This document shows positions 22,940 to 34,888 of a DNA stretch of 64,000 bases, piece after piece. Made by a program: the position numbers and the translations under genes. The notes beneath the pieces are model-generated. The model worked only from the letters and a program-made list of their open reading frames with translations. It ran no database searches and was not told where the DNA came from. How positions within the stretch are numbered: position 1 is the stretch's first letter; every line of letters begins with the position of its first letter. The DNA is from Dallia pectoralis (taxonomy: Eukaryota > Chordata > Actinopteri > Esociformes > Umbridae), in assembly GCA_029465975.1 (NCBI GenBank), contig CM055744.1:6545192-6609191 (forward strand). The letters run 5' to 3'.

Positions 22940-24340
22940 ATATACACTGATGAGCCAAAACATTATGTTCACCTGATTAATACACAGATCATACACATTA
23001 TGACCACTGACGAGTGATCATTATGAAATGAAGAACACTGATAATCTCGTTATCACAGCACCTGTCAGTGGATGGGATATATTAGTCAGGCAAGGGAACA
23101 TTTTGTCCTTAAAGTTAATGTATTAGACGCAGTGCTAATGGGCAAGAGAAAGGATCTGAGCGACATAACCAGATAATGACGTCAATACGACTGAGTCAGA
23201 GCATCTCCAAAACTGCAGTGCTTTTGGGGTGTTTCTGGTCTGCAGTGGTCGGTACAAATCAAAAGTGGTCCAAGGAAGAAAAAGCGGTGAACTGAAAACA
23301 GGACCATGGCTCATTGATGCACATGGGGAGCGAAGCCTGGTCCACGTGGTCCGATCCAATAGATGAGCTACTGTAGCTCAAATGGCTGAATAAAAGTTAA
23401 TGCTGGTTCTGATAGGTGTGAGAACACACAGTGGACCACAGTTTGTTGTGTACGGGGCTGTGTAGCTGCAGACCAGTCAGGTCGCCCATGCTGACTCCTG
23501 TCTACTGACCAAAGTTCCTACAATTGGAACATCAGAACATGGACCACAGAGCAATGCAGGACTGGGTGTGTGTGCCTGCTTACCTGGAGAACACATTGGG
23601 TTCTGCCATTCATGTGGACATTATTTGACATGTACCACTTGCCCAAACCTTGTTGCAGACCATGTACACCTTTTCACGGAAACAGTATTCCCTGATAGCA
23701 TCGTCCTCCCTGCCACTAAGCTATAATGGTTCAGGAATGGTGTGAGGAGCATGATGAATTGCTCAAGGTGTTGACTTGGCCTCCAAATCTTTGGTGCCAA
23801 ATATCACAGCACACCTTCAGAGGTCTAGCTGGGTCCTCAACGGGTCAGGGCTGTTTTAGCAGCAATAGGGGGACCTACACAGTATTAGCCAGGCCTAATG
23901 TTGTGGCGGATCTGTGTATGCTGTATCCTCCGGGTGCCGCCAAAACAGCACTGACCTACCGAGGCATGAACTCGACAAGACAGCAGATCCTTCAACCCTT
24001 GTAAGTTGGGAGGTGAAGCTGGCTTTTCCCAGCAGAACATGAACATTCGTCCCGTAGCCATCATTCAAATTTCGGAGACTTGTTTCACAGTTGTCCTCTT
24101 GGTTCTGATTAGACATGATAGCCTTGGTTCAAGCTACTCATTGGCCATTGGTGAGCCTTGAGCGTCCACCACCCTGTTGCCTGTTTGTGGTTCGTCCCTC
24201 CTTGGACCACAGTCGGTTGGTTCTTACCACTGCTGACCGGGAGCAAACCACAAGTCTTGGCGTTTCAGAGATGATCTGACCCAGTTGTCTGGCTATAACA
24301 ATTTGGCCCTTGTCAAATTCACTCCTACTCCTGTAGTCCT
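22940..24340. mobile_element. Composite Tc1-like transposon relics between SPCS1 and NEK4
   Basis: Starts with 'cactgatgagccaaaacatt', the inverted-repeat end of a common fish Tc1 family. Plus-strand relics follow, including a MVQEWCEEHDELLKVLTWPP segment (23726-23785) near the transposase C-terminus. From about 24010 the sequence continues with antisense transposase-like sequence of another copy (23895-24116 region on the minus strand). All frames are broken. Confidence 0.7.
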
Positions 24341-24347
24341 ACCCTAT

Positions 24348-24350
<3 letters not shown>

Positions 24351-24392
<42 letters not shown>

Positions 24393-24400
24393 TGCGTGCG
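24351..24400. repeat. (TG)n microsatellite
   Basis: Pure TG run followed by CG/TG-interrupted copies. It lies about 85 bases downstream of the NEK4 stop codon on the NEK4 strand. Confidence 0.95.
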
Positions 24401-24484
24401 TATATATGAACGTTTCTAATGGCTTCTGGGTGATAAAGTTATTTGTTTTGAGTCACCAGTTGAGAACCACAGCATTAGCAGATC

Positions 24485-27400
24485 CTAACCCTGAAAAGAA
24501 ACGTCCTCAAAGAACTTTAACTGGCGCACCATTAACGCATACAACTGGTACTTGTCCTCCCCCATCTGCGTGCGTAGACACAACTGTCGAGAGGAAAAAC
24601 ATATCAGAGCCATGTCTACACGGATGCATCATGCAAACATAGACGCCATTTGAAATCTTTACCTCACGTTTGTTTTCATCATCCTCCCGCTCCATTATGT
24701 CCAAGACCCGGTTCAACAGCTTCAATCCTAGTCCCTTCACCACATCGGATCTCAGGTGCTCAATGGCCCGGCGGATCTTGGCCGGTCCAGATGTGGTGCC
24801 TTTAAAAGCAGACATTACACAGACCCATTTAATGTACATATTTCTATGACACATACATGGGGAGTGAGAGGTCGCCAGAGAAATATTGCATTGAAACACA
24901 TGTAAGTATATAGACATTAGATCTACTAAGGCAGTTCAGATGTGTGTCTGAGACTGACCTGTGGGCAATTCACCGAACTGGAACTCCTCCTGTTGCTCTT
25001 GAGCTTTTCCATGCAGCACCAGGGTGTCCCTGTACTTTCTGTTCAGCTTGAATTCAGCCAGTGGAGTAGAGCCAGACGTAACACCATCGAGCTCACAGAC
25101 TGACTCTCTGCCATCCATTCGCAATGTCTGGGTCATCATCTGAACCAGGTCATTCATATCATGGGATTCACTGTTTCTGAAATAAACAATAAATGAAAGA
25201 CAAATATGTAACATTTACATGTCTATAGTACCAGCAATGCTTCCAGGAGTATTGTAATAATGTTACGCTGGTCCTACTTTCCTAGACTAAGATAAAAACA
25301 AAGTATAGAATTTGTATTTCCATTTGCTATTTGGAAATGGTTGAAGTTAGCACAGTGATAACGTCACGCAATTTGTAGCAGTCTGCTGGTTCCGTAGCCA
25401 GCTTTACTACACAGTACAAAAGCTCTAACTACACCAAAGCTACTTTATCATGTATAGTCTCAAAATATAATATTCTTTACAGTGGAATTAATAACTATTA
25501 GATGAATCACTACCAAAATGTTTACCTAGATAATAAATAAATTAGCCTTATTAGTGTTTTGTGATTGAGTTATATTGTACTATATTGACATCCATTTCCA
25601 ACCTACTTTAAGGTAACAAAATAGGAGAAAAAAATCCAAGGGGGAGAATATTCCAACTGGCAAGTAATATACACACATTAGTTATCTCCAAACTCTAAAT
25701 TGAGACATGGAAATGATATTCACTCATTCTTTACGGTAAGTAAAATAACAATACAATCTCCCAGTATCTCTTCACAGTTGTTATTGTGTTTCTATGGGTG
25801 GCACTGCTCCCAGACCAGGTTGGTTTTACCCGTCTTTGCTGTCCCCCTCTGAACGGTCTGTTGAGCTGGTGGTAGAGATGCATTCATCCTCCTCAGACGG
25901 TCTCCTCAGCAACCTGTCCTTCTACCGAAGAAAACAGAACTCCATCAAACAAATGTATTTTATTAAGCCATTATTACAACATAGTTGTCACAAAGTGCTT
26001 TTACAAACACCCAGTCTGAAACCTGACAGAGCACACATCAACGATACACTGTCAATATAATTACACAATAAGTTAATATTTTAGCGTACTGTAAGTTACA
26101 ATTTATCTATAGTGATTAACCTGCAGTTACCTTGTTGGTTTCCTTGGTCATGTCAGGTACAGAGCAAGTCACAATTGGGTTCGGGTAGTCTTCAGGCATA
26201 TTATGTGAAGAGGCACTAACCTGCGATGACCTTCTCACTGCATAGAGAACGATAACGATAATTATATTATCAGTGGCGAATCCCAAAACAGAGCTAACAC
26301 TTCACTGAATCATTTGACGATACCAAACAAGACAAAACAACCCATGTTAATTTCTCCAGGTCCTATTGGAATACAACATATTTATAACACAGGACAGAAG
26401 ATTGAACCTGGTTGATTGGGGTTCTCCTGGGACTGCCTCAGTCTTCTCCTCTCCCTGGCTGAGAGCGGACGGTCCTGCAAGCACCAGCGCTGTCATTAAC
26501 ATTGGATTTTTTTCATTTGGGGATTTTTTTCCTGCCAGCCATCCCTAAAACATTTTTTTTAAACAATAATAAACATCAAACATGACTTATTCTGTCATTG
26601 TACTAAATAACAAATGGCACATTGACATTTCATTCTGCGTGATATGTTAATACACTGACACTCAACAATAATTATTGTATGGTAACATTGTTGCTTGCAT
26701 AGGTAGTCAATCCCTGTACTTCCTGTTTATATATATATATTTATCAGGATAAACTGCACACTTTTATAGAAGCATTGGTCAATGTTTGAATCTGAAAGAA
26801 TATGAAGACCAAAGAGCCTCTTTGCGAGTTCAAGTAATACAAATTAATAAATTAATGTATTCAACCCATTTCTTTTTCCAGCCACATATCTACACAAAAA
26901 TGCCTATTTCTAAGTGCCACAGTTGGTTAGTACAACTTGTATCATGACAAAAAAGAAACATTAAATGCAAATCTGGAGTCAGGTTGGTCAAAGGCACAAA
27001 TCAAATCCACAAGTATCGTCCAACCAACCTTTAAAACCTGAGCAAATCGGACAGGTAGAATTTCCACTCACACTAGGTGCAAAGCTTGTACATACTTACA
27101 AAAAACATAGCGCTTTCATTGCAATAAAAGTCTAATCTAAGTTAAGTGGTTAACCCTGTGTTAGGGGTTTAATGATGTTACCTGTGGAAGTTTATTGGAT
27201 TTGTCCTTGGTAGTGCTAATGGTTGTTGTTACTGGCCTCTTATTCCCTGTGTTTGCCGTGATCCTCTTTTTCCCTTCCACTCCCTGGGAATATTCAGGTG
27301 GTGGGAATAGAGGTATTGGAGCTGCCACTTTAAACTGGGAACAAACAATAGTGGGTTGAAGAGGCTTTATGTTCCAGTGCACATTTTTTGTGAACAAAGG

Positions 27401-30400
27401 CCTGATAGTCACTCAGTCCCTGTCCTCACCTTGTGTTGATCACACTGCATCTGTCCCCTGTCCTTCTGCCTGTGTTGACTGGAGACGGAGGGCTCGGAGA
27501 TAGAGGGGGTACACACGGGGGGGGTCTCCTGCAACGGGACTGGAGGCAGGGGCTGAATGTGCCAGGGTTCCTACAACAAGATGAATCAGAACCAGTCAGA
27601 AACAAATAGAGAATTACTTAAACATATTTTAAACAGGAAAGTTCAATAAGGTGCTCGATCGAGGAAGTTGATAAATCTATGATTTTTTTTAACCAGGACA
27701 CTTTAACTTTAGGTGTTTACACTATGAATTATACTTGGGAACAGAAAGATCGAAAGATGAGTTTTGTATTTCATACAAATGTCTGCATACATCAATTGCA
27801 CAGTTGGACACTGGGAAGTAGAGAAGTCCTCATGACCCATAATGGATGGGACATAGATTGCTCCCACTCTTTTCTACTTAAGGCTCTGATCAAGGGGAAC
27901 TGCATTAATAACGAACCTTTCAGTTTCAACCTATCAGTGGTTATCTACAGAAAAAGAAAAACTACCATAACAAGACCATAAGAACAGTTTGTTTTACCAG
28001 CGTGATCACAGGAGGAAGGGGCTCTAGCAGCTTTTCTGTGGATTCCAAGCTATCCTTCAAAAGACATGTCAACAAAATAGAGGCTTACTTCTATCACTGT
28101 TATTCACATGATTTACTGCGGAGTGTGCACTTATTTACTGCGGAGTGTGTAACTTTGCACTTACTCTGACATCTGCAGGACGGTTATGTGCTAGATCCTC
28201 CTTCAGAAGATAAAAGGTGTCATCGTTGTGATCTGGATTTACTTCAAACGTCTGTTCAGTTGTTTCCTCTCTGAGTTCCTCAGGAGAAACGCCCAAACGT
28301 ACGCTCCCTTCAGAAGCACGACTCTCCGTGACCACGTCATGATCTTTTGGATCATCCTTATGGACCGTGTTCACAGTTTTCTCTATAGAGTTCCTCTGTC
28401 TACCTCTAGGGTTCTGCATTACAGCTCCACCCGGGTTCCTCCTCTTCCCTCCCCTGCTAATAACACCTGAAACCAAACTGTGTGGGGGAGACACAGGGTG
28501 GGAGGGGTCCTGTTTCCCTCTCCCCCTCTCCTCCACGAGCCTCCGAGAGCAGACTGTGTCAGCCTTGTCCTTGTGACCAGTGTGAGGAGGATTCCCTCTG
28601 TGGGCTTTTCTTCCCTCTTCCTTTGATTGGACTCTTCCCTCTTCCTTTGATTGGACTCTTCCCTCTTCCTGTGGCTGGAGTCTCCCCTCTTCCTGTGGTT
28701 GGACTCTTCCCTCTTCCTTTGATTGGACTCTTCCCTCTTCCTGTGGTTGGACTCTCCCCTCTTCCTGTGCTTGGACTCTCCCCTCTTCCTGTGGTTGGAC
28801 TCTCCCCTCTTCCTGTGGTTGGACTCTCCCCTCTTCCTGTGGTTGGACTCTCCCCTCTTCCTGTGGTTGGACTCTCCCCTCTTCCGGTGGTTGGACTCTC
28901 CCCTCTTCCGGTGGTTGGACTCTCCCCTCTTCCTGTGGTTGGACTCTCCCCTCTTCCGGTGGTTGGAGTCTTCCCTTTTCCTGTGGCTGGATGTCAATGT
29001 CAATGTTACTGATGGTTGCCATGGATGCATCAGAGCTGTTCAGGTTGTCCGACATTGGGGATTTTAGCGGTTGATGTGGTGTGTGTGGTGGGACGTCCTC
29101 TGTGCTTCTATTATGTCCTTTGGGTTGCTGAGAGTTGAACTCTTCCTTCTATGGTTGAGAACAAAAATCCAACACATAAACCACAACTACATGGACTTGA
29201 TAAGCATAATTAACATTAATTATTATATATTTATTGATGATGATTAAAGTGTTTTCTAGGACATTTCTTTTTAAATATCTCTAGCACCCTCACCCGTTTG
29301 CCTCTAGTGTGTGGGTCTGCCTCAGGACATTTAGGAAGGCGCTCAGGTCTTAGCTCAGACGAAACCACAGAAGAAGCACTACTGGTTCTAACGTTGCTAC
29401 CAACTGTTTTCTTTCGGCACTTTGCGGTTTTCCTAGAAAGTGAATACAACAAAAGGACGTGAAGATAAAATCAAATCAACACACTATTGGACCAACATAA
29501 ATATGTATGAAAAAGAATGGGGGCCCGTGGTGGGTTAGGGTGAATTAAGAACAAAAGATTGTTTAGCGGCGTTACGGAGATAGATAACAAAATCATCCAA
29601 TCTAATTTAGTAGAGTACACTATGCACAGATTTAGATGACACAAAAAAATAATAATAAAAATAAAAGCAGGACTTAATATATACATACAATTTACATTTC
29701 TGTTTAGTGTCTTTAAGAGAAAGAGAGGACAGTGTGTGTCCGTGTAGACGTGTGTGTTTTTGTAGGAAGAAAGGAGAGAGAGAGAGCAGTGTGTGTCAAC
29801 ATGTACATGGTATGCACTAATCTGGAAGAAGCACTGTGCCCCAATCAGAGGTTCTGCTTTTTGTTCACATTGAATTTGGACGTAAAAAACAGCTGTGAAT
29901 GCAAAAAAAACGGAAATACTTTTTAATTCCGGTTTCTTTATCATGTTGTCTGAGAACTAAGGGGAACAGTGGTTAAATAGCACTTCCTATTCTGCTATAC
30001 AGTAAACAGTGTGAAGTTAAATGCAATGTGTTTATAATGCAAAAACAAGTATCAGAGACATGTTTTTGTTGAGCAAATGGCGGAACTAGAAAATAATGGC
30101 ATCCGGTGTTCTGGGGGGCAAGATGAACAGACTAAACACGTTGTATCATGGTACTTGGCAAAGTTACATAGTGTTACATACAGTTAGCACTGTGACCTTT
30201 AAACGTTTAAAACAAAAGTGTTTCGAAACGATAGTCAATCATCTCACAACAGCAACATTTTCTGGCCAGCGAATGTTCTTTTTACAAACATATTGGAACA
30301 AAATAAAAACATGTGCAGCCTATAGATGAATACTAAAGTCAGATGAGGCCCTCTAGCCAAATGTATTCCCATCCCTGAAACAGATAGAGACAGAAAAACA

Positions 30401-32540
30401 GATGAAGTCACCTACTCTTTTGTGGCTTCTAAAAACATGCTGATTTGTCGTTTGATGTAGGGCTGACGTAGGATGAGTTTGACATCGGGTCTGTCCTCTG
30501 GTCTCTTACAGAGCATACCCTTTATCAGCTCTCCTAGCTGAGGGTCGTACTTACTCGGCATTTGAGGCAACTGGACGAGAAGAAAATGCATCACTGAATC
30601 GTGTTGTACACGTAATCTTTAATAACAAGGCTGCTTGTTTGGGAAAAGATGTAAGAATGTTACCTTTCCCTCCACAATGTGGTACACCAAAGAGTTCATG
30701 TCTTTGGCATTGAAAGCATGTTTCAGGGTAGACATCTCGTACACACAGCAGCCCAGTGCCCACACATCAGACTAAAAAGAAAAGGTTGAAGTTGGCAAAT
30801 GAAAAAGCATTACAAACAAATCCACCTACTCAGATTACATCTGGCTCAACATAACTGCAGCAGCTTCCAGAGGGATGATCTCAACCAGTCACCTACTACA
30901 CACAGTAGAACACGGTACCTTGTGATTGTAGGGTTTGTTGGAGAACAGCTCTGGGCTCATGTAATACGGGGTTCCTATCAGAGTGCTGGCCATGTCGTTC
31001 TGATTCTCCAGAACCCGGGCAATACCAAGGTCTCCCACTTTGATTATGTTAGTCTTGGTCAAGAAGATATTCTGGGTCTTCAGGTCCCGGTGCAAGATAC
31101 GCTTCTCATGTAAATACTAGAAGTCAACAAAAAAACAAATACCCCAGGTGACAAATAGTTCGGTCAACTTTCATGCTAGACTATGGGGATACACTAAAGT
31201 GCATCTGCTCTGCAGTTGCTTACCTCTTGTTTATCATAGTGCCCTACATTGTATTGCTTCAGTCAGTTATAATACACATCACTGTGTCTTATACCAGAAA
31301 GTTGGTTGGACCTTTTTGAAAGAGCATAGATCCCTCTGTTATTCTATTTTTCGTATACAAAGCACTACTCCACAAGCTTCCGTTATAGTTAACATCACTG
31401 TTGACACATAGATCGTCTGGTTTCAATACTAGATCCCAGAGATAGTATTGCAGACACGTATTGTAACTACTAAGTTGGGTTGTTCTGCCTTCTCTTTCAA
31501 AGCACCTCATTTGTGGAAAAGTATCCAATCAGAGTTTCATTTGCTTTCCTTTGTGTCCATGGGTCAGTTTAAGAAAATTATTTTAAATTTTTAATAGTCA
31601 CATGTGTTTGACAATTATTGTCAGTATGTCTGTATGTATCTGTCTTCAAATGTTATTGTATTTGTGAGTTGATGTTCGCAGGGCACGCTTGACGAGACCT
31701 CAATCTCAATGTGTCTGCCTGGTTAAATAAAAGTTACATAAATAAAAACAAGTCAGATGTTGTCATGATGAAACCCCAACATCAGCCTAAAGTAATGAAC
31801 TGCAAAAGAGATGATGATGATGTTGCAGCAGCACATCAATCACTCACAGGATCTCAGGCATAACTTCACATGTACCTGGAGAGCCATTGCTATCTGGACG
31901 AACCACTCCACCACCTGCCTCTCGGGCAGAAGTTCTCCCTTCTGTTGTTTGAGTCGGTGGTAGAGGTCGCCTCCCTCGCAAAAGCCCATGACGATGTAGA
32001 GCTGGCAGTCTTCCTCCCACGACTCCCGGTATGTCACGATGTTTGGGTGCCGTAGTCGCGAAAGGAGCTGCGCCTCTTGTTCTGCGGCACGACGCTCACG
32101 TTTAGAGGACGTGCTCAAGTTTAACTTCTTGATGACATACTGAGAAAAAGACCAACAACTAGTCACATATGTATCTCTGCAATAAGTCAGTCCAGAAGAA
32201 ATAATGTGCTACCAGTTGTGCAAAATAGTGCACGTCTTTCCTTTTTATCGACTTGATTTTGATCCACATTATTATATGCACACTGCAGGTTAGTTACTTT
32301 AGTTTAATTTAACTAGCTATCCTACCTTAGCACAGGCAACCTAACTTTTTGTTAAATCTAGCTAGTAATGTGCGTAGGAGAAACAGGCATTATAGAAGTC
32401 GCCCAAAATGGGTTATTTATTCAATATTTGTCGGTGGATTGTTGAATTTTTACCTGCTTACGGTCGGTTTTGTGTTTGACCAAATTCACCTCTCCATAAC
32501 TCCCCTTTCCAACAACTCTAATAAAAATGTAGTCATTCAT
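24485..32540 (-). CDS. nek4: Serine/threonine-protein kinase NEK4, complete, 16 coding exons, about 1001 aa
   Basis: Exons 5' to 3': 32540-32454, 32139-31876, 31116-30919, 30771-30664, 30570-30416, 29432-29294, 29148-28165, 28054-27998, 27570-27430, 27334-27182, 26474-26408, 26237-26131, 25921-25830, 25176-24959, 24799-24663, 24583-24485. They total 3006 bases and every phase joins. The kinase domain spans residues 5-260: G-loop GKGSYGEV at 11-18, VIKK at 31-34, HRDLKTQN with catalytic Asp128, the NEK4-typical DLG at 146-148 and GTPYYMSPE in the activation segment. A long low-complexity region follows. The conserved C-terminus has DLVQMMTQTL, EFKLNRKYRDTLVLHGK and RQLKFFED. Human NEK4 is 841 aa; much of the excess is a 128-residue tandem repeat at residues 371-498. 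NEK4 acts at cilia and microtubules and in the DNA-damage and senescence response. The gene call is secure; exon 11's acceptor (of two possible) was chosen because it yields DRPLSARERRRL. Confidence 0.95.
28606..28989 (-). repeat. Coding minisatellite in NEK4: 16 copies of a 24-bp (8-residue) unit
   Basis: Inside NEK4 exon 7. Unit residues QPQEEGRV, with variants QPPEEGRV, QSKEEGRV, QAQEEGRV, a QPQEKGRL first unit and a QSKEEGRK last unit. The copies follow NIDIDI, a sequence that aligns with the VNIDI of human NEK4, where there is no such array. All units keep the frame; changes are mostly codon-preserving at the EEGR core. Confidence 0.97.
31170..31745 (+). mobile_element. LINE 3' end in NEK4 intron 2 (antisense to NEK4)
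   Basis: Plus-strand fragment reads like the end of an L2/Rex-type RT ORF: LVYHSALHCIASVSYNTHHC, then LYQKVGWTFLKEHRSLC. The tail ends with CTCAATGTGTCTGCCTGGTTAAATAAAA, as in known fish LINEs. It is 5'-truncated and broken by stops. Confidence 0.75.
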
Positions 32541-34049
32541 GACTTCGAATTGTTCACTTTCAAATTGTTATCCCAGGTCCACAGGGTATGATTTAGTTTT
32601 AACAGAAGAAACGCTATGCACATCTGCCACTTGTTCCACATGATAAATGCATACTTGTAACGTAAAGAAATGCAGGCTAAAGTACTAACTAGACGATATT
32701 CAAAACACAGGAAATCATCAGTAGTTTTTTCGTCACTAGGCAACTCATCAACGACGACAATAGTTCGAGGGTCGTGCGAACAAGACAAAAGCACCCATTC
32801 ATCCTACAGCGCCCTCTAGGGGTGGAAAGGAGAAAATAATGTCGTTTCATCGTGTTTGTGTTCATCCAGACATCGAATAACGTTTCTTCATTTCTTGCCT
32901 TAATATTTTTTGGTTTGTTTTTCAAGGATTTCATTGACTACTTGAATCATAGTGATACAGCTGAAGAGAAGGCAGCTGTTAAAAGGAAGAAATGCGGATT
33001 GAACCCTTGAATCCAGCACCCAGCAAATTGCATGGAGCCAAAGAGGAAATGCACTGGTCATGGTGCAATTTTTTTTATCATGCTCCCAATCTGTAGATTG
33101 TAGGGGTGGTGTTCTCAGAATAAGTTGCTGTGTTAGACTTGGAACAAACATAGAGCTTTAAAGGCCCAAAAGCTATATTTTGGTCTTGTCCCATCACCAT
33201 TCAATCTAAATGCTTACAATTGGTCTCAGTCTCTAGCAAGCCTTCTGTCAAAATCAAACCGAAATTAAAGGTGAGTTGTTTTAGGCCACTATTTGTGAAT
33301 CACCTGGCTATTATTGGAGTATACTGAGTATGCTGCCATGGAACTGTAACTCCTTCAAAGTTAGGCCAATTTTTAAAAACCTCCTGTAGACAGATTCACA
33401 GTTGAGCCATATTCTCTACATTTCTTAAAGATTTGCTCCATTTGATATTTAATACATTGGACGTGTTCTTACATACTATCCCTGCTTGGTGCTTTGAAAC
33501 AACAAATCCAATGTTGGTATGAATGTTATTATGTGTTCATAGTTTTTGTTAAGAATTGTACAATACAACTGGGGGACTTTCCATTGACAGGTGGGGAGCA
33601 TTTGTATTGCAATCAGCTGGACTAATTCAACAAATGATGTGAATGAGTATCTGCAGTATTCCCTTATCCTAAAAAAATCTACAGAAGTGACAAACAAAAA
33701 TCCTGGTGCAATCCTGAAGAACTTCCTGATTGCTGTAGTGGGGTAATAACGACTTGGAGGCTTATGTAAGCGCAGTTCCACCGTGGGAAAAAACGAGCTT
33801 ACAAGAGAGCTAATACCATTACCTGGAACGGGATTGGATCCGCGTTCATAACGACTAGGAATCAAGAAAAGACCGAGGCCAAATTACAAAGTCGGGGTAC
33901 TTAATTTCCGAAATCTAAACTCTCGATTGTTGCATGTGTTTCTCTTTTGGAATTTCTGTTTGCAACGCCGTTCAATACAATGTTTCTCGGTCGGAGTTTG
34001 AATTCCCACGTATCACAAGTCGGAGATTTCCGAGTTCCTACTTCACCGT
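32541..34049. other. Head-to-head spacer between NEK4 and the CaMK1-family gene
   Basis: About 1.5 kb. The left part must hold the NEK4 promoter, including a CpG-bearing stretch near 32740-32820. The right part (33760-34050) has sequence of repeat character, such as 'aagtcggagatttccgagttcc'. I see no additional gene. Confidence 0.4.
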
Positions 34050-34226
34050 GTCGTATTAAACGCAGCATTGGCCACTCCCTCCGCCCATTGGCCCCGCCCC
34101 CCGTCCATTGCACTGACGTCGGGAGTGCGGTTGTGGATCTCAAATCCAGTTTTTCTGCGAGCGCTGGCTGGGTGCAAATTGGGGAAGCATTAAAGGACGG
34201 ACCTCCGACATCAGTGCAATTCACAG
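34050..34226 (+). promoter_or_regulatory. GC-rich promoter and probable non-coding first exon of the CaMK1-family gene
   Basis: A cluster of CCAAT boxes on the reverse strand (ATTGG at 34067 and 34087), GC box CCCCGCCCCCC (34092-34102) and CRE-like TGACGTCG (34114-34121) is followed by a good donor CACAG/GTAAGA at 34227. The next plus-strand coding exon is at 41138 and begins with untranslated sequence after an acceptor, so an upstream 5'UTR exon is required. This is the nearest good candidate. The link is inferred, not shown. Confidence 0.45.
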
Positions 34227-34854
34227 GTAAGATCGGGAGTAATCCTTGTAGTATTGATTGAAACACCACATTCACAGCATTTAAGACAATTCAATAACCA
34301 TCATGCAGTTGCTATGTGAAACCGTGCGCTAAACGCGAGACTATTTATTTTGATCTTAACGGAAAATAAAAACAATTTCAAATGTTCAAACATATCTTAA
34401 ATGTTTTTCTTTTTAATATTATGTCCTAATACTTTACTTTTAATAGTGTATGGAAAGTGATTGTTTTGCGCGTCTGGTTGAACTCCCAGACTGACATTAA
34501 GCTATACAACCTCCGGATAGACCAACCAGACCCAGCTAAATAGGCGTTCATTTATATTACATTAGATACGAATCAGTTGCGTCCGTTATGATTAGTACTC
34601 TAAGGACCATTGTCGCATTGAAGCTCAACCTCGATTGAGTCACTGATTGTGTGTGGTCAAAGATTGTGTTAATATCAGTAGAAACATACAGCAGTGTTTA
34701 AGTGTCAATTATCCTGAATGCATATTTAAATTACTCAAATCTTATATGTAGTATAACTTTATGTAACCCTTTTCCTGTTTCGTGTCTTACTGAACTATAA
34801 TGCCTAAGGTATTTACTTACTTCTCCTGTTCTCTTTCTGTCCACCCGCCCGCCA

Positions 34855-34888
<34 letters not shown>

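Noticed and set aside
24507..24917. 136-codon minus-strand frame as a separate gene
   Set aside because: It contains NEK4 exon 15 (24799-24663) read through its donor. The true path splices to 24583 and ends at 24485.
26237..26560. Upstream acceptor for NEK4 exon 11 at about 26546, giving a longer open exon
   Set aside because: That frame yields GWLAGKKSPNEK and shifts the downstream sequence. The acceptor at 26475 gives DRPLSARERRRL, matching the human segment in phase with both neighbours.
28419..29067. Long open frames in other frames of the NEK4 exon 7 array, on both strands
   Set aside because: Shadows of the 24-bp coding minisatellite. Only the frame that joins the flanking NEK4 exons in phase is real.
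33901..34275. 124-codon minus-strand and 104-codon plus-strand frames near the GC-rich island
   Set aside because: They overlap on opposite strands in a promoter-like, partly repetitive region. No family match or splice context; better explained by GC-rich, stop-poor sequence.
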